Counted from the first letter of the stretch, positions 45,045 through 53,886 are shown. The stretch: DNA of 64,000 bases from JADKIH01 sp964595205 (GCA_964595205.1 CAZQOQ010000037.1:186001-250000), one strand, 5' to 3'. The notes: a model not told the origin generated them from the letters alone. A program made the numbers and translations.

Positions 45045-45738
45045 AAGCCGTTCCCGGATATTACTTGTAGAGGATGATTCAAATCTTGGAGTTCTTCTCG
45101 TGGACTATCTCGAGTCAGAAGGTTTTGAAATAAAACTCTGCAAGGATGGCGCAGCGGCATTGCAGGTTTTTCAGCCTGGAGCTTATGATTTGTGCCTGCT
45201 GGATATCATGCTTCCGAAGGTCGATGGTTTTTCGGTTGCCGAAGAAATCAGGACAACGGATAAGAAAGTACCGATCATTTTTATCACCGCAAAATCACTT
45301 AAAGAGGATAAACTCAGAGGCTATGGTCTGGGAGCAGACGACTATATTACCAAGCCATTTGACGAAGAAGAATTGCTCTGGAAAATAAGGGCAGTCATCC
45401 GTCGGGTACCTGAAAATCAAAGCGTGGAAAGAAGCGGAATTGTTTCCATCGGCAAATATACTTTCAACCACGGGAATCAGTCGCTCACCATTGGCGATGT
45501 GACAAGAAGGATAACGGAAAGAGAAAGCGATATCCTAAATTATTTGTCCATGCACAGGAACAACATTGTGAAAAGGGAAGAAATGCTAAAGGCGCTCTGG
45601 GGCGAGAACGATTATTTTCTGGGCCGGAGCCTCGATGTATTCATCACCAAGATCAGAAAATATTTAAAGGACGATCCGGATTTAAGCATTGAAAATGTTT
45701 TTAAAGTTGGTTTTATTTTAAATGTTCCCGGCAATTGA
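45037..45738 (+). CDS. OmpR-family response regulator
   Basis: The receiver domain has the acidic pair Asp13/Asp14, the phospho-acceptor Asp56 in LCLLDIML, Thr84 and Lys106 (DDYITKPF). A winged-helix DNA-binding domain of the OmpR/PhoB type covers the last 95 residues (ITERESDILNYLSMHRNNIVKREEML; SLDVFITKIRKYL). It is co-translated with the upstream kinase. Winged-helix regulators of this class bind 11-bp-spaced direct repeats, which are present upstream of the kinase gene. Confidence 0.94.
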   Translation: MSRSRSRILLVEDDSNLGVLLVDYLESEGFEIKLCKDGAAALQVFQPGAYDLCLLDIMLPKVDGFSVAEEIRTTDKKVPIIFITAKSLKEDKLRGYGLGADDYITKPFDEEELLWKIRAVIRRVPENQSVERSGIVSIGKYTFNHGNQSLTIGDVTRRITERESDILNYLSMHRNNIVKREEMLKALWGENDYFLGRSLDVFITKIRKYLKDDPDLSIENVFKVGFILNVPGN

Positions 45739-45834
45739 ACCGGAACAGGTTATTTTTTGCATCGAAGACAAATCCGATCTATATGGAAATATCTTCCGCA
45801 TTGCCTTCGATTGCCTTTATAACGATACTGTCAT

Positions 45835-46329
45835 TCATTGCTTAATTTTAGCCCTGATTCCTTCTTCTTCGCGAGTTCTTGGTTTTCCTGTTGCATTTGG
45901 CAAACCTTTACCGGTAGTGATAAGACTGTGCAAGCTATTGTTTATGTAATTGGTCCAGCCGGCTTTACAGATTTCAAAACATTCATATTCGGGGACCAGG
46001 CCATGATGTGTGACGTGTATATGTGTTTTATTATTCTTTTCAGTGATATCAAAACTTATTGTCGTTCCGGTCCACTCACTGTTATCTTTTGTAAATGAGA
46101 AATAGTTTTTCACAACATACCAGACTACTTTCCTGTTCGGAACAACTTCAATCAGTCTTATTGTGCATCGGTGAATATCTTCATAATGATAAATAAACTC
46201 ATCGTTTAGTTTTTCAGTATTCCCTTCAATTTCTTCCGACCACCATCCACGAACATTATTAATTGCTTTGAAAGCCACTTCCGGTGACTGATCTACTATA
46301 ATCGTTGTGTTAAAGTCAGGTGTTTCCAT
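45835..46329 (-). CDS. SRPBCC/AHSA1-like ligand-binding protein
   Basis: The protein of 164 residues begins NTTIIVDQSPEVAFKAINNVRGWWSEEIEG, the typical first strand and helix of the AHSA1/SRPBCC fold, and ends with a long C-terminal helix (CKAGWTNYINNSLHSLI). It probably binds a small hydrophobic ligand or acts as a chaperone accessory. It converges on the response regulator gene. Confidence 0.8.
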   Translation of the reverse strand: METPDFNTTIIVDQSPEVAFKAINNVRGWWSEEIEGNTEKLNDEFIYHYEDIHRCTIRLIEVVPNRKVVWYVVKNYFSFTKDNSEWTGTTISFDITEKNNKTHIHVTHHGLVPEYECFEICKAGWTNYINNSLHSLITTGKGLPNATGKPRTREEEGIRAKIKQ

Positions 46330-46380
46330 TTTGATTTATTTATTATTTTCAATTGTTCAACCGGATAACGGAAAATATTA

Positions 46381-47019
46381 TTATGAATCGGGGAAAAGTT
46401 GTTTGGCTCTCTTTTCCATTTCATCGGCAATCACTTTCCCGTCTGCACCCTGTTGTCTTAATTTCTCGCGGATGTTTTCATGACTTTTTTTGTCACGATC
46501 CTGGCTGAGTTTGAAAACGTGATTTATATCATTCACTTCGATTTCAAATGCAACAATTGCCTTAATTAATTTCTGAGTGTACTCGGGAGAGAGATTGTCA
46601 TATATGGTGGTTGACTGCATATTGTAATTTTCAAAATGCAGGGAAGTTTTTCTTAAGACAGAGATCAATGCATCATCATCAAGCAGGCGAATGGTTCCTT
46701 TTACAAATACACTCATATAATTCCACGTTGATGCCTGGTGAGGATTACTGTACCATGTGGCGCTTACATAGGTGTGATTACCCGAAAATACGACAAGCAC
46801 ATTATGATTTTTTAAAAAAGCTTTGTGATGATCGGTGTTTTTCATGATATGTCCCCGCAATATTTTCTTGCCGTCCTGTTCTTCGATAAATACCGGCACC
46901 TGGGTGGCAACCGGTTTATTTTCCTCATCACAACCCGATAGATAGGCGAAAGGATGTTTGTCGATAAACTCCTTAATGACTTTTTCGTCCTGTTCCTTGT
47001 AGTAGGGGAGGTCGTACAT
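46381..47019 (-). CDS. PaiB-like FMN-binding regulator/split-barrel protein
   Basis: The N-terminus MYDLPYYKEQDEKVIKEFIDKHPFAYLSG and the later HMKNTDHHKAF, HTYVSATWYSNPHQASTWNY match the PaiB group of FMN-binding split barrels, annotated as negative transcriptional regulators. The length of 212 residues is normal. The physiological role is not clear; in some bacteria the family affects protease and sporulation genes. Confidence 0.85.
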   Translation of the reverse strand: MYDLPYYKEQDEKVIKEFIDKHPFAYLSGCDEENKPVATQVPVFIEEQDGKKILRGHIMKNTDHHKAFLKNHNVLVVFSGNHTYVSATWYSNPHQASTWNYMSVFVKGTIRLLDDDALISVLRKTSLHFENYNMQSTTIYDNLSPEYTQKLIKAIVAFEIEVNDINHVFKLSQDRDKKSHENIREKLRQQGADGKVIADEMEKRAKQLFPDS

Positions 47020-47082
47020 ATGATTTGCGTGGTTGTGATTATTTTTTCAAAAATAGAAAACTATTTTGAATTTATGGTTTCA

Positions 47083-47517
47083 TCATTTCTGATGACGCTC
47101 TTCGAAGACGATCTCGTACTTTATTCCGCCAGGGTCTTTGAAAAAAAGAGCGTAATACTTTTCTCCGTGTTGCGGATAATATTGGGGTGGATTCACAATG
47201 GTCGCTCCCGTTTCTTTTATACTTTGATACAACCTGTCAACTTCTTCGATGGAAGAAGCCTTAAATGCAAGGTGGTGAAGTGCTCCTGGTTTTCTTCGGT
47301 GAATGGTTTCATTCAAAAATTCTTTTCGGGGAGAGTTAATTCCAAAGATCAGATTGGAATGGAAGTATTCTATAACTTCAAAGTCATGAGATTCTACTTT
47401 GCCTTTAGACTTACGGCTAAGGTCAAATCCCAGTATAGGCATCAGTCTGTCGTAAAAGGATTCGGCGATTTCGAGGTTTTTAACTGTTACCTGAATATGA
47501 TCGATCATTGGTTCCAT
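47083..47517 (-). CDS. VOC-family (glyoxalase/dioxygenase fold) protein
   Basis: The protein has paired beta-alpha-beta-beta-beta modules. Metal-ligand positions are seen in DHIQVTVKNLEIAESFYDRLMP, HHLAFKASSIEEVDRLYQSI and a C-terminal FFKDPGGIKYEIVFE. The length of 144 residues is normal for single-domain VOC proteins. The substrate is unknown. Confidence 0.87.
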   Translation of the reverse strand: MEPMIDHIQVTVKNLEIAESFYDRLMPILGFDLSRKSKGKVESHDFEVIEYFHSNLIFGINSPRKEFLNETIHRRKPGALHHLAFKASSIEEVDRLYQSIKETGATIVNPPQYYPQHGEKYYALFFKDPGGIKYEIVFEERHQK

Positions 47518-47560
47518 AAATCAAATATATCTCAATATTATTCAGAAAATGGAATGACTG

Positions 47561-47827
47561 TTATTTTTCTGTTCCCTTAAAATTCGTAAAATCATTTCCA
47601 TCATAGCGGTAGACACCGGTTGCCGTACCAAACCAGATATTTCCAAGCCTGTCTTCGATTGTCCCGAATACCTGGTAGTTGAAGGGATTGGGAGCATCCT
47701 TTTTCGTTATAATTTCTGTAAAGGAATTTCCGACGTACTTTGACAAGCTCATGCCCGGCCCTCCTTCCTTACTGCTGCTTATCCAGATGTTTCCGGATTT
47801 ATCTTCTAAAAGATAGCAGGGAGCCAC
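47561..47827 (-). pseudogene. C-terminal remnant of a two-component-regulator-propeller protein
   Basis: The 88 residues contain two propeller blades of the Reg_prop type (LEDKSGNIWISSSKEGG; IEDRLGNIWFGTATGVYRYDG) and end DFTNFKGTEK, which looks like the natural C-terminus of such lipoproteins. The signal peptide and remaining blades are missing and the only start is a weak GTG 5 bases after the DUF4153 stop. This looks like a 5'-truncated gene left by a deletion that joined the DUF4153 gene to the tail. Confidence 0.7.
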
Positions 47828-47832
47828 TGTTT

Positions 47833-49083
47833 TTATTTAAAATGAAATATGAATGGGAATACAAATGTAACGATGATTGTCCAGGCAACATAGACGGGAA
47901 GGAATCCTGATATTGAATTTTCCACACCTTTCAGATCAGATTTTCCGGATACGTTTCTGATTAAATGGTACGATACTAATAACAGGTTGATCAGAATAAG
48001 GACGTTTCCTCCGAGGACAGCAAGCCTGTTCGGTGTAATTCCCCATTCAGCAATCCTGAAGAGAATGGCTGAAAGCGCAATACTGTTTACAATGATGGTT
48101 ACAACCGACAAAGCAAGAAGGATGATGCTGTCAGTTTTGTTTTTCTTTTTCGATGTCTCGGAGATGGAAAAAAATATTATTGCCATCACTCCAATCAAAA
48201 GAAGGTTGAAGATGAGGAGAAACTCCCTGTCGTTGTATGGGTCCTTTCCCGAATAGATTATGGCAACCAGGTATGCCACGAGTGTGATAAGCACAAGCGG
48301 ACTGAAGATTTTAGCTATTACAGGTGATACTTTGTTAACGAGCTGGGGATTTGATTGTGTGATGTAAGTGCCAAATACGGGGGCTGCGGCTAATCCGAAA
48401 ATGACTATGTTTTCGAAGTAAAATTTCTCTATGTTAAACCCTATCATGGAAAAGAGTCCGATGGTAATTCCTGTAAGTATACCTCCTGAAATCAGAATCA
48501 GCGTTGTCATGATAACCAGCTCGCCGTTATATCTCAGAAAATCGAGGCGATGCCGGTAGTCGTTAGGAAATTCGCCAATAAATGTGAAGCCTAAAATGGA
48601 CCATTGCAACAGCACCAGGTGAATGCAGGAGAGGATAAGCGTGTTGCTGTCTTTATTATCAGGGAAGAAGTTTATAAACATTAGTGAAATCAAAAATATG
48701 ATGCCAATCATTATGGTCTTTTTCGTCGAGAGGTTTCTTTGTGAGATAAAGTACGCTGACAACATGGGAAATACAATAAACCCTATGTTCCGCTGATAAA
48801 AATATTCTTCATTGATATTGAAGATAGCCGGTATCTTTGCTATCAGACCTGCGATGAGTGAAATAATAATAACGTATGTCATTTCCGCTTTGCTACCCCA
48901 CGATATTTCAGAGCTCTCGTAGTTTAGTCTTTCATTCCAGTATTCCGCTACCTTATAATCTTTCAATTCCGGATAAATGGAATTAAACTCGGTTTTAAAA
49001 ACAAGCTTATTTTCCCTGTACAACTTCTCAAGCTGCCTGGGAGCATCAATGTTTGCAAGAATGTCTTGTCTGGTCATGTGCAT
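47833..49083 (-). CDS. DUF4153-like multi-pass membrane protein
   Basis: An N-terminal cytosolic segment of about 70 residues (TRQDILANIDAPRQLEKLYR) precedes about ten membrane helices and short loops (for example NFFPDNKDSN). The pattern is that of Bacteroidota DUF4153 proteins, which often occur beside PadR regulators. The function is unknown. A second ATG two codons in (49077) may be the true start. A symmetric operator-like sequence lies 50-70 bases upstream. Confidence 0.65.
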   Translation of the reverse strand: MHMTRQDILANIDAPRQLEKLYRENKLVFKTEFNSIYPELKDYKVAEYWNERLNYESSEISWGSKAEMTYVIIISLIAGLIAKIPAIFNINEEYFYQRNIGFIVFPMLSAYFISQRNLSTKKTIMIGIIFLISLMFINFFPDNKDSNTLILSCIHLVLLQWSILGFTFIGEFPNDYRHRLDFLRYNGELVIMTTLILISGGILTGITIGLFSMIGFNIEKFYFENIVIFGLAAAPVFGTYITQSNPQLVNKVSPVIAKIFSPLVLITLVAYLVAIIYSGKDPYNDREFLLIFNLLLIGVMAIIFFSISETSKKKNKTDSIILLALSVVTIIVNSIALSAILFRIAEWGITPNRLAVLGGNVLILINLLLVSYHLIRNVSGKSDLKGVENSISGFLPVYVAWTIIVTFVFPFIFHFK

Positions 49084-49131
49084 GAATTTTAGGCTGATTT
49101 AGTCTGGATTTTTTTTGTTAATATAGATCTG

Positions 49132-49154
49132 AAAGTACTTTGTAACGCAAAGTA
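49132..49154. promoter_or_regulatory. ACTTTG/CAAAGT inverted-repeat operator candidate
   Basis: TACTTTG (49136-49142) and CAAAGTA (49148-49154) are perfect inverted arms around TAACG. The left arm is also part of a second palindrome AAAGTACTTT (49132-49141). The site lies 50 to 70 bases before the DUF4153 start. The double-dyad layout fits a dimeric repressor, PadR-type being one possibility from the usual neighbourhood of DUF4153 genes. Confidence 0.5.
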
Positions 49155-49263
49155 AAAGATAATGTTTGAATTTTACAAGAAAAAAATTTATGGAGTAGAA
49201 AAGGGTAGGGTGCAGGACAAATTATGCGGACGAGCCGGATTAATTGCATGATTTCTATTTAAC

Positions 49264-49307
49264 AAAAAAACTCATAAGCTTAAAAAATATTGTTTAAGCC
49301 TATGAGT
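49264..49307 (-). terminator. Rho-independent terminator of the peroxiredoxin gene
   Basis: Read on the minus strand, ACTCATAGGCTTAA pairs with TTAAGCTTATGAGT with one bulge or mismatch, and is followed by a run of seven T. It starts 22 bases after the peroxiredoxin stop. The same stem followed by the opposite strand's short T run is weaker in the other direction. Confidence 0.8.
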
Positions 49308-49329
49308 TATAGTAAAATCTCTCAATAAA

Positions 49330-49995
49330 TTAATTTTCCGCCGGCTCGGGTACGATTCGAAGGTATGGCTTGACAGTCTTCCAGCCATTTGGAAATTTTT
49401 CTTTTGCTTCTGCATCGGTTACCGAAGTAACGATAATCACATCTTCACCTTTTTTCCAGTTCACCGGTGTAGCTACTTTATGTTTTGCTGTCAGCTGCAT
49501 GGAATCGAGTACACGAAGAATTTCATTAAAGTTACGTCCTGTCGTCATCGGATATGTCAGATGCAATTTGATTTTTTTATCAGGCCCGATAATGAAAACG
49601 GAACGCACCGTCTGGTTCGTTGCTGCTGTTCTGCCCTCAGAAGTACCGGGTTCTTCTGCCGGAAGCATGTCGTACAATTTTGAAATTGCAAGGGTAGGAT
49701 CACCAATCATCGGGTAATTCACGGCGTATCCTTGTGTTTCTTCGATGTCTTTTTCCCACTTGCGGTGGCTCTCAACAGGATCAACGCTAAGACCGATCAC
49801 TTTGCAGTTTCGTTTCTTAAACTCCGGTTCAAGTTTCGCCATGTAACCCAATTCTGTAGTGCATACCGGGGTAAAATCTTTAGGATGTGAAAAAAGAATG
49901 GCCCAGCCATTTCCAATCCAATCGTGAAATTTGATATTTCCATGTGTCGTTTCCGCCTGGAAATCTGGTGCGATGTCGCCTAATCTGATGCTCAT
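49330..49995 (-). CDS. Peroxiredoxin (1-Cys Prx6 family)
   Basis: The peroxidatic motif is HPKDFTPVCTTELG with Cys45, the Prx6-specific VDPVESHRKWEKDI follows, and the C-terminal extension (VNWKKGEDVIIVTSV, FPNGWKTVKPYLR) is present. The length of 221 residues is that of Prx6 enzymes, which reduce peroxides. The gene has its own promoter and terminator. A GATAATGATA-like sequence lies between promoter and start and could bind a Fur/PerR-type regulator. Confidence 0.93.
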   Translation of the reverse strand: MSIRLGDIAPDFQAETTHGNIKFHDWIGNGWAILFSHPKDFTPVCTTELGYMAKLEPEFKKRNCKVIGLSVDPVESHRKWEKDIEETQGYAVNYPMIGDPTLAISKLYDMLPAEEPGTSEGRTAATNQTVRSVFIIGPDKKIKLHLTYPMTTGRNFNEILRVLDSMQLTAKHKVATPVNWKKGEDVIIVTSVTDAEAKEKFPNGWKTVKPYLRIVPEPAEN

Positions 49996-50010
49996 AGTAA
50001 GAGATTTTAA

Positions 50011-50039
50011 GTTTTATTAATGATAATGATACAAATATA
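50011..50039 (-). promoter_or_regulatory. Promoter of the peroxiredoxin gene with Fur/PerR-like sequence
   Basis: Read on the minus strand the -7 box is TATATTTG (50032-50039), an exact consensus match. Just downstream lies ATCATTATCATTAA, which shares a nine- to ten-base core with the GATAATGATA half of a Fur box. The second half is degenerate, so the binding-site call is weak while the promoter call is good. Confidence 0.5.
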
Positions 50040-50078
50040 ATATTCTGGCTGATTTATAAAAATATTTAATAATAAATT

Positions 50079-50405
50079 CTAATGGGAGACAAATTTTAAC
50101 CCGACTATGGATCCAATAAGTGTTACCAAAAAAAATATTCGCCAGAAATTTGCCGGTTCCGAAAAAACAAAAACTCCGATAAGCACGGTACCCACGGCGC
50201 CAACTCCTGTCCAAACCGCATAGGCTGTTCCAATGGGCAGCGTCTGAGTTGCTTTAATCAATAATAGCATGCTGATGGCCAGGCAGACTATGAACAAGGA
50301 ATACCATCCATATGAATCGTTTCCTGTCGCCATTTTCGCTTTGCCTAAGCAAAAAGCGAAGGCAACTTCAAATAGCCCAGCTATAATTAATATCAACCAG
50401 TTCAT
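50079..50405 (-). CDS. SMR-family exporter, SugE/Gdx-like
   Basis: Four membrane helices in 108 residues, with the essential Glu in AGLFEVAFA of helix 1 and the helix-3 signature GTAYAVWTGVGAVGT, characteristic of the guanidinium-exporter (Gdx/SugE) subgroup rather than the QacE-type drug pumps. It functions as an antiparallel dimer in the inner membrane. It lies 19 bases from the TfoX-like gene upstream and may share its transcript. Confidence 0.88.
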   Translation of the reverse strand: MNWLILIIAGLFEVAFAFCLGKAKMATGNDSYGWYSLFIVCLAISMLLLIKATQTLPIGTAYAVWTGVGAVGTVLIGVFVFSEPANFWRIFFLVTLIGSIVGLKFVSH

Positions 50406-50424
50406 TGCAGTAATTTAACTCTTG

Positions 50425-50769
50425 TTATTTTTTCTTCTTCGATGATTTCGCTTTCTTATTGAATTCGAGTGCCAGCTTTACCCAATATTCCAGTTGAGCC
50501 TTTGATCTTAAAACATCTATATCCACAAATACAAAACCCTTCATGACTTTGCCGGTAAAATCCATGGGGTGGCATCCTTCTCTCTCCATCGCCTCGTCGT
50601 ATTTTTCAGGATCCAGTCGTACCATGAGTCGTTCTGATTCCACTCCAATACACATCTTATCATTGACCATGAAACAAAGTCCTCCGAACATTTTTTTCTC
50701 CTCGACTTTTTTATGAGTACGGGCAATTATTTCCCTTGTTCGGTCCGCTAATTTTTCATTGTATGGCAT
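50425..50769 (-). CDS. TfoX/Sxy N-terminal-domain protein
   Basis: The protein of 114 residues has the TfoX_N pattern: EEKKMFGGLCFMVNDKMCIGVE, LMVRLDPEKYDEAM and GFVFVDIDVLRSKAQLEYWVKLALEF. A Lys-rich tail follows. The domain is named after competence regulators, but in Bacteroidota these small proteins have no known role. Confidence 0.85.
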   Translation of the reverse strand: MPYNEKLADRTREIIARTHKKVEEKKMFGGLCFMVNDKMCIGVESERLMVRLDPEKYDEAMEREGCHPMDFTGKVMKGFVFVDIDVLRSKAQLEYWVKLALEFNKKAKSSKKKK

Positions 50770-50832
50770 TTGATATTTTTACTGAATGAAAATAAATTTG
50801 TCAGATACAGAATTATTCAGGTTAATTGACGC

Positions 50833-52251
50833 TCAGCGCACAACATACTGACTCATCACTTCTTTCAGTGCTGTCTTGAAAGAATTCACCGACCGTTTTA
50901 CATCGTCTTCCGTAGTGGCCCATGAACAAACGCTTATCCTGATAACTCTTTTACCCTGCCAGGCAGCACCACCCACCCAACATTCCCTCAGATCCTGAAT
51001 CCTGGCAATTGTCAAGTCTGTTATCTCATCTGATTCACAGCAAACTAAAACCTGGTTAAAAACGACGTCGTTTAATACTTTAAAACCGGGAATCGATTTC
51101 AATTCATCAGCGAACTGAACAGCCCGCAGATGCATGTTATAAACCAATTCGCTGATTTGTTTTTTCCCGAGGTATTTCAGGATTGCCCATAGTTCTATAG
51201 CCCTGGCCCGCTGCGACATGTCAGGCGTAAAATACATGCCATCCCTGTCCTTTCCCTGTACAATATAGCTTCCTTCCATATGTAATGCTGATGTAATCGC
51301 TTCTTTGTCCCTGCATAAGACTATTCCGCAATCGTAAGGTGTATTTAAGGTCTTATGTCCATCTACAGCCCATGAATTTGCATGTTCAATTCCCCGGGTC
51401 AGGTGACTGAGTTTATCTGAAACTGCGGCCCATAATCCGAAGGCGCCATCTATGTGAATCCATGCATTTGAATTTTTTATTCTCTCCCAAATTTTATCAA
51501 ACGGATCGAAAGATCCGCCATTTACATTTCCTGCCTGAAGCACCAGAATGGTATGTTCATCGAGGGGCGGAATTAATTCAGTGATCATCCTTCCCTGTTC
51601 ATCAACATCAACCCATTCGATATTTTTCTTTCCAAATCCAAGCATTGCTATTGCTTTTGTAACCGTCGAATGGGCATGGCTGCCTGTAACGATCCTGACT
51701 TTAGGTGCGTCAGCAAGTCCGCGTTCATTCACATCCCAACCCATTCTTTTCAGTAGCCGGTATCTTGCTGCGGCGAGACCGCAAAAAGTCGCAGCCGATG
51801 TTCCGGTAACAAATCCGGCTACTGTGCTTTCGGGCAGACCGAAAATATTTTTCAGCCAACCTTCGACTACCATTTCCAGTTTTGCAGTGATGGGAGCCGT
51901 TACCTGCATTGCTCCCGTCTGATCCCAATAGGTTGCGAGGTTCTTGGCCGCCAGTCCGACCGGCAGAGCGCTTCCTATTACGAAGCCGAAATATCGTCCG
52001 CCTAATCTTGCCACTGTTGCCGGCGAACCATATTTATTTAACATGTCTATGACGTCTGCAGCTGCAGTTCCTTCATTTGGAAATTCTTCTTCAAAGTTTT
52101 TCAAAGATAATAAGGCTTGTTCGGTCGGATAGATATTTCTTTCAAAAACACTATCCAGGTATTCATAGGCATATGTTTGCGCCCTGTCAAAAATTTTCTT
52201 TTCCCTGATTTCATTGAACATTTTGTCCTGAAGAGATTCTTCTTTTTTCAT
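50833..52251 (-). CDS. PLP-dependent group II decarboxylase
   Basis: The schiff-base lysine is Lys300 in WAVDGHKTLNTPYDCG, the cofactor aspartate is Asp268 in WIHIDGAFG, and the stacking His lies in TGSHAHSTVTKA (about 189-199). The fold is that of glutamate/aromatic-amino-acid decarboxylases. The length of 472 residues is normal. The substrate amino acid is not evident. It is transcribed alone, with about 60 bases to the TfoX gene. Confidence 0.87.
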   Translation of the reverse strand: MKKEESLQDKMFNEIREKKIFDRAQTYAYEYLDSVFERNIYPTEQALLSLKNFEEEFPNEGTAAADVIDMLNKYGSPATVARLGGRYFGFVIGSALPVGLAAKNLATYWDQTGAMQVTAPITAKLEMVVEGWLKNIFGLPESTVAGFVTGTSAATFCGLAAARYRLLKRMGWDVNERGLADAPKVRIVTGSHAHSTVTKAIAMLGFGKKNIEWVDVDEQGRMITELIPPLDEHTILVLQAGNVNGGSFDPFDKIWERIKNSNAWIHIDGAFGLWAAVSDKLSHLTRGIEHANSWAVDGHKTLNTPYDCGIVLCRDKEAITSALHMEGSYIVQGKDRDGMYFTPDMSQRARAIELWAILKYLGKKQISELVYNMHLRAVQFADELKSIPGFKVLNDVVFNQVLVCCESDEITDLTIARIQDLRECWVGGAAWQGKRVIRISVCSWATTEDDVKRSVNSFKTALKEVMSQYVVR

Positions 52252-52325
52252 TTTGAGTTATTAATTGTTGAGCCGAATTATTTTAAAATTTGGAAATTGT
52301 CTCGCCGGCAAATTTAGTTTCATTA

Positions 52326-52727
52326 TTAACTCCACCTGTCTCCATTTTTTCTCACATAATTGCTCCATACATATCGCCATGGAATTACAAGGGGAACAAT
52401 AATGCCCATCAGGCAGTTTTGCGCTGTCTCAAGATTATCCGCATCCATTTGATTGGTTTTCCATAAAGGCAATGCAACAGCAATGAGCCAGATGCATTTC
52501 CAGCTCAATTCAAACAAAAGCACAGGCAGCATTGCCAGTGGATATCGGATTCCCCAGGCAGCCATGATTGCAAGTGCTCCAAGCAGACTGCATCCGACGC
52601 CATGCCAGAGCGACCAGGGGGTAGGATGGTTGATAATCTGAGGCCAAATTGTAAATGCCAGGCCCACGGCCATGAGTAAGTAAAGTGCTCTCAGCAGATA
52701 CAGGCGAAACGTTGTGACGTCTTTCAT
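52326..52727 (-). CDS. Small four-helix membrane protein, unknown
   Basis: The ATG at 52727 begins MKDVTTFRLYLLRALYLL; a start 72 bases upstream would add a basic, non-homologous-looking lead. Four hydrophobic segments in 133 residues are connected by short loops (HPTPWSLWHG; KTNQMDADNLETAQ). No family name can be given. Confidence 0.65.
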   Translation of the reverse strand: MKDVTTFRLYLLRALYLLMAVGLAFTIWPQIINHPTPWSLWHGVGCSLLGALAIMAAWGIRYPLAMLPVLLFELSWKCIWLIAVALPLWKTNQMDADNLETAQNCLMGIIVPLVIPWRYVWSNYVRKNGDRWS

Positions 52728-52814
52728 GCAATTTTTTAAAAATGATTTCCGGAAATTACATTTTTTTATCATCCACAGGATAGTTACCGGATCTTTCAAT
52801 GCCAGGGGCAGTAA

Positions 52815-53246
52815 TTAAATTTTTGGCTCCCATAATTCGATTTTATTCCCCTCGTTGTCCATAATATGGATAAACTTTCCGAAGTCATAGGTGGCTATAC
52901 TGTCCAGAATGGTCACTCCGTTTTCTTTCAGCTTGTTTACAAGTCCTTCGATGTTCTGAACCTGGTAGTTGATCATAAAATCCTTTTTACTGGGAGAAAA
53001 ATATTCATCTCCTTTCCTGAAAGGCTTCCATTGGAGAGAGTTAATCTCATCCGGCCGGTGAATGTTCCTGGATTCAAAACTTGCAGATCCCCAATCGTTA
53101 ATTTCAATGCCTAAATTTTTATAATACCATTCTTTTGTCTCTTTAAGATTTTCCGCAAGAAAGAAAATACCTCCAATTCCGGTAACTTTTGTCTCTGGTT
53201 CGTTTATAGGGGCTGCCCCGCCTGGTTTACTGGTTTGTTCTTCCAT
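52815..53246 (-). CDS. VOC-family (glyoxalase fold) protein
   Basis: A Gly/Pro-rich lead (EEQTSKPGGAAP) precedes VTGIGGIFFLAENLKETKEWYYKNLGIE and the C-terminal half GLVNKLKENGVTILDS, HIMDNEGNKIELWEPK, the metal Glu being in IELWE. The length of 143 residues is normal for single-domain VOC enzymes. The gene is 4 bases downstream of the DUF4199 gene and probably in its operon. Confidence 0.87.
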   Translation of the reverse strand: MEEQTSKPGGAAPINEPETKVTGIGGIFFLAENLKETKEWYYKNLGIEINDWGSASFESRNIHRPDEINSLQWKPFRKGDEYFSPSKKDFMINYQVQNIEGLVNKLKENGVTILDSIATYDFGKFIHIMDNEGNKIELWEPKI

Positions 53247-53250
53247 TTTT

Positions 53251-53787
53251 TTATGAATTATTTGTTGTTTTCCTTTTTAATATGAGCGAACTTATCAGTG
53301 TTACGATTAAGCCTACTGGTAAGATTTCCGCATAGGTCATTATTGCATTAAAGAAGGGATTCTTATATAGCCTGGCAAAATTTGCCATTTCTTTTGTTTT
53401 CTCATCGATCTCAATCTGACTGGCTCCGCCTGATCTCAACTCTTCCAGCATTTGTGCTGAATATTTTTCTGCAAATTCCGGTATGAAATAAAAGTAATCG
53501 ATTAACCATGCAATTACATAAATTGTGGAAGCAACCAGGACTATCATGAATCCGATCTTAAATGCTTTTCCAAAACTTATGACGCCTTCATTGTATTTAT
53601 CCCTGTAATTCCTGATGCCAACAAATACCAGGGAAAAGGAAATGAGCATTGAAGCATACCCGATGAGCATGCTGGTGTTATAGTCAACGTTTCCTTCACA
53701 GTGGCTCACATAGTTGACGGTAAACAACATGATGGTTGAAACAACAATGCCTGCAATCAGGCCGTAGATGATAATATTTTTTTTCAT
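53251..53787 (-). CDS. DUF4199 membrane protein
   Basis: The ATG at 53787 starts MKKNIIIYGLIAGIV; the longer frame adds a polar lead without a natural start context. Four membrane helices, a cytosolic FVGIRNYRDKYNEGVISFGKAFKIG loop and a charged central region with GGASQIEIDEKTKEM match the DUF4199 family of Bacteroidota. The function is unknown. Confidence 0.8.
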   Translation of the reverse strand: MKKNIIIYGLIAGIVVSTIMLFTVNYVSHCEGNVDYNTSMLIGYASMLISFSLVFVGIRNYRDKYNEGVISFGKAFKIGFMIVLVASTIYVIAWLIDYFYFIPEFAEKYSAQMLEELRSGGASQIEIDEKTKEMANFARLYKNPFFNAIMTYAEILPVGLIVTLISSLILKRKTTNNS

Positions 53788-53886
53788 TTTGTTTTTTTGG
53801 CAAATGTGTAGATCATACACGCATTTCAATCATACTTTCGGCTATTTTTCAAAAATTTGCCTTTTTTCATACTAAAGTATGAATTA

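Noticed and set aside
45739..45838. Short frame after the SRPBCC gene on the minus strand, starting at an ATGA overlap (MNDSIVIKAIEGNAEDISI, stop, then IGFVFDAKNNLFRF)
   Set aside because: It is interrupted after 19 codons and runs into the response regulator's end. It could be a decayed gene, but the similarity is too vague to name.
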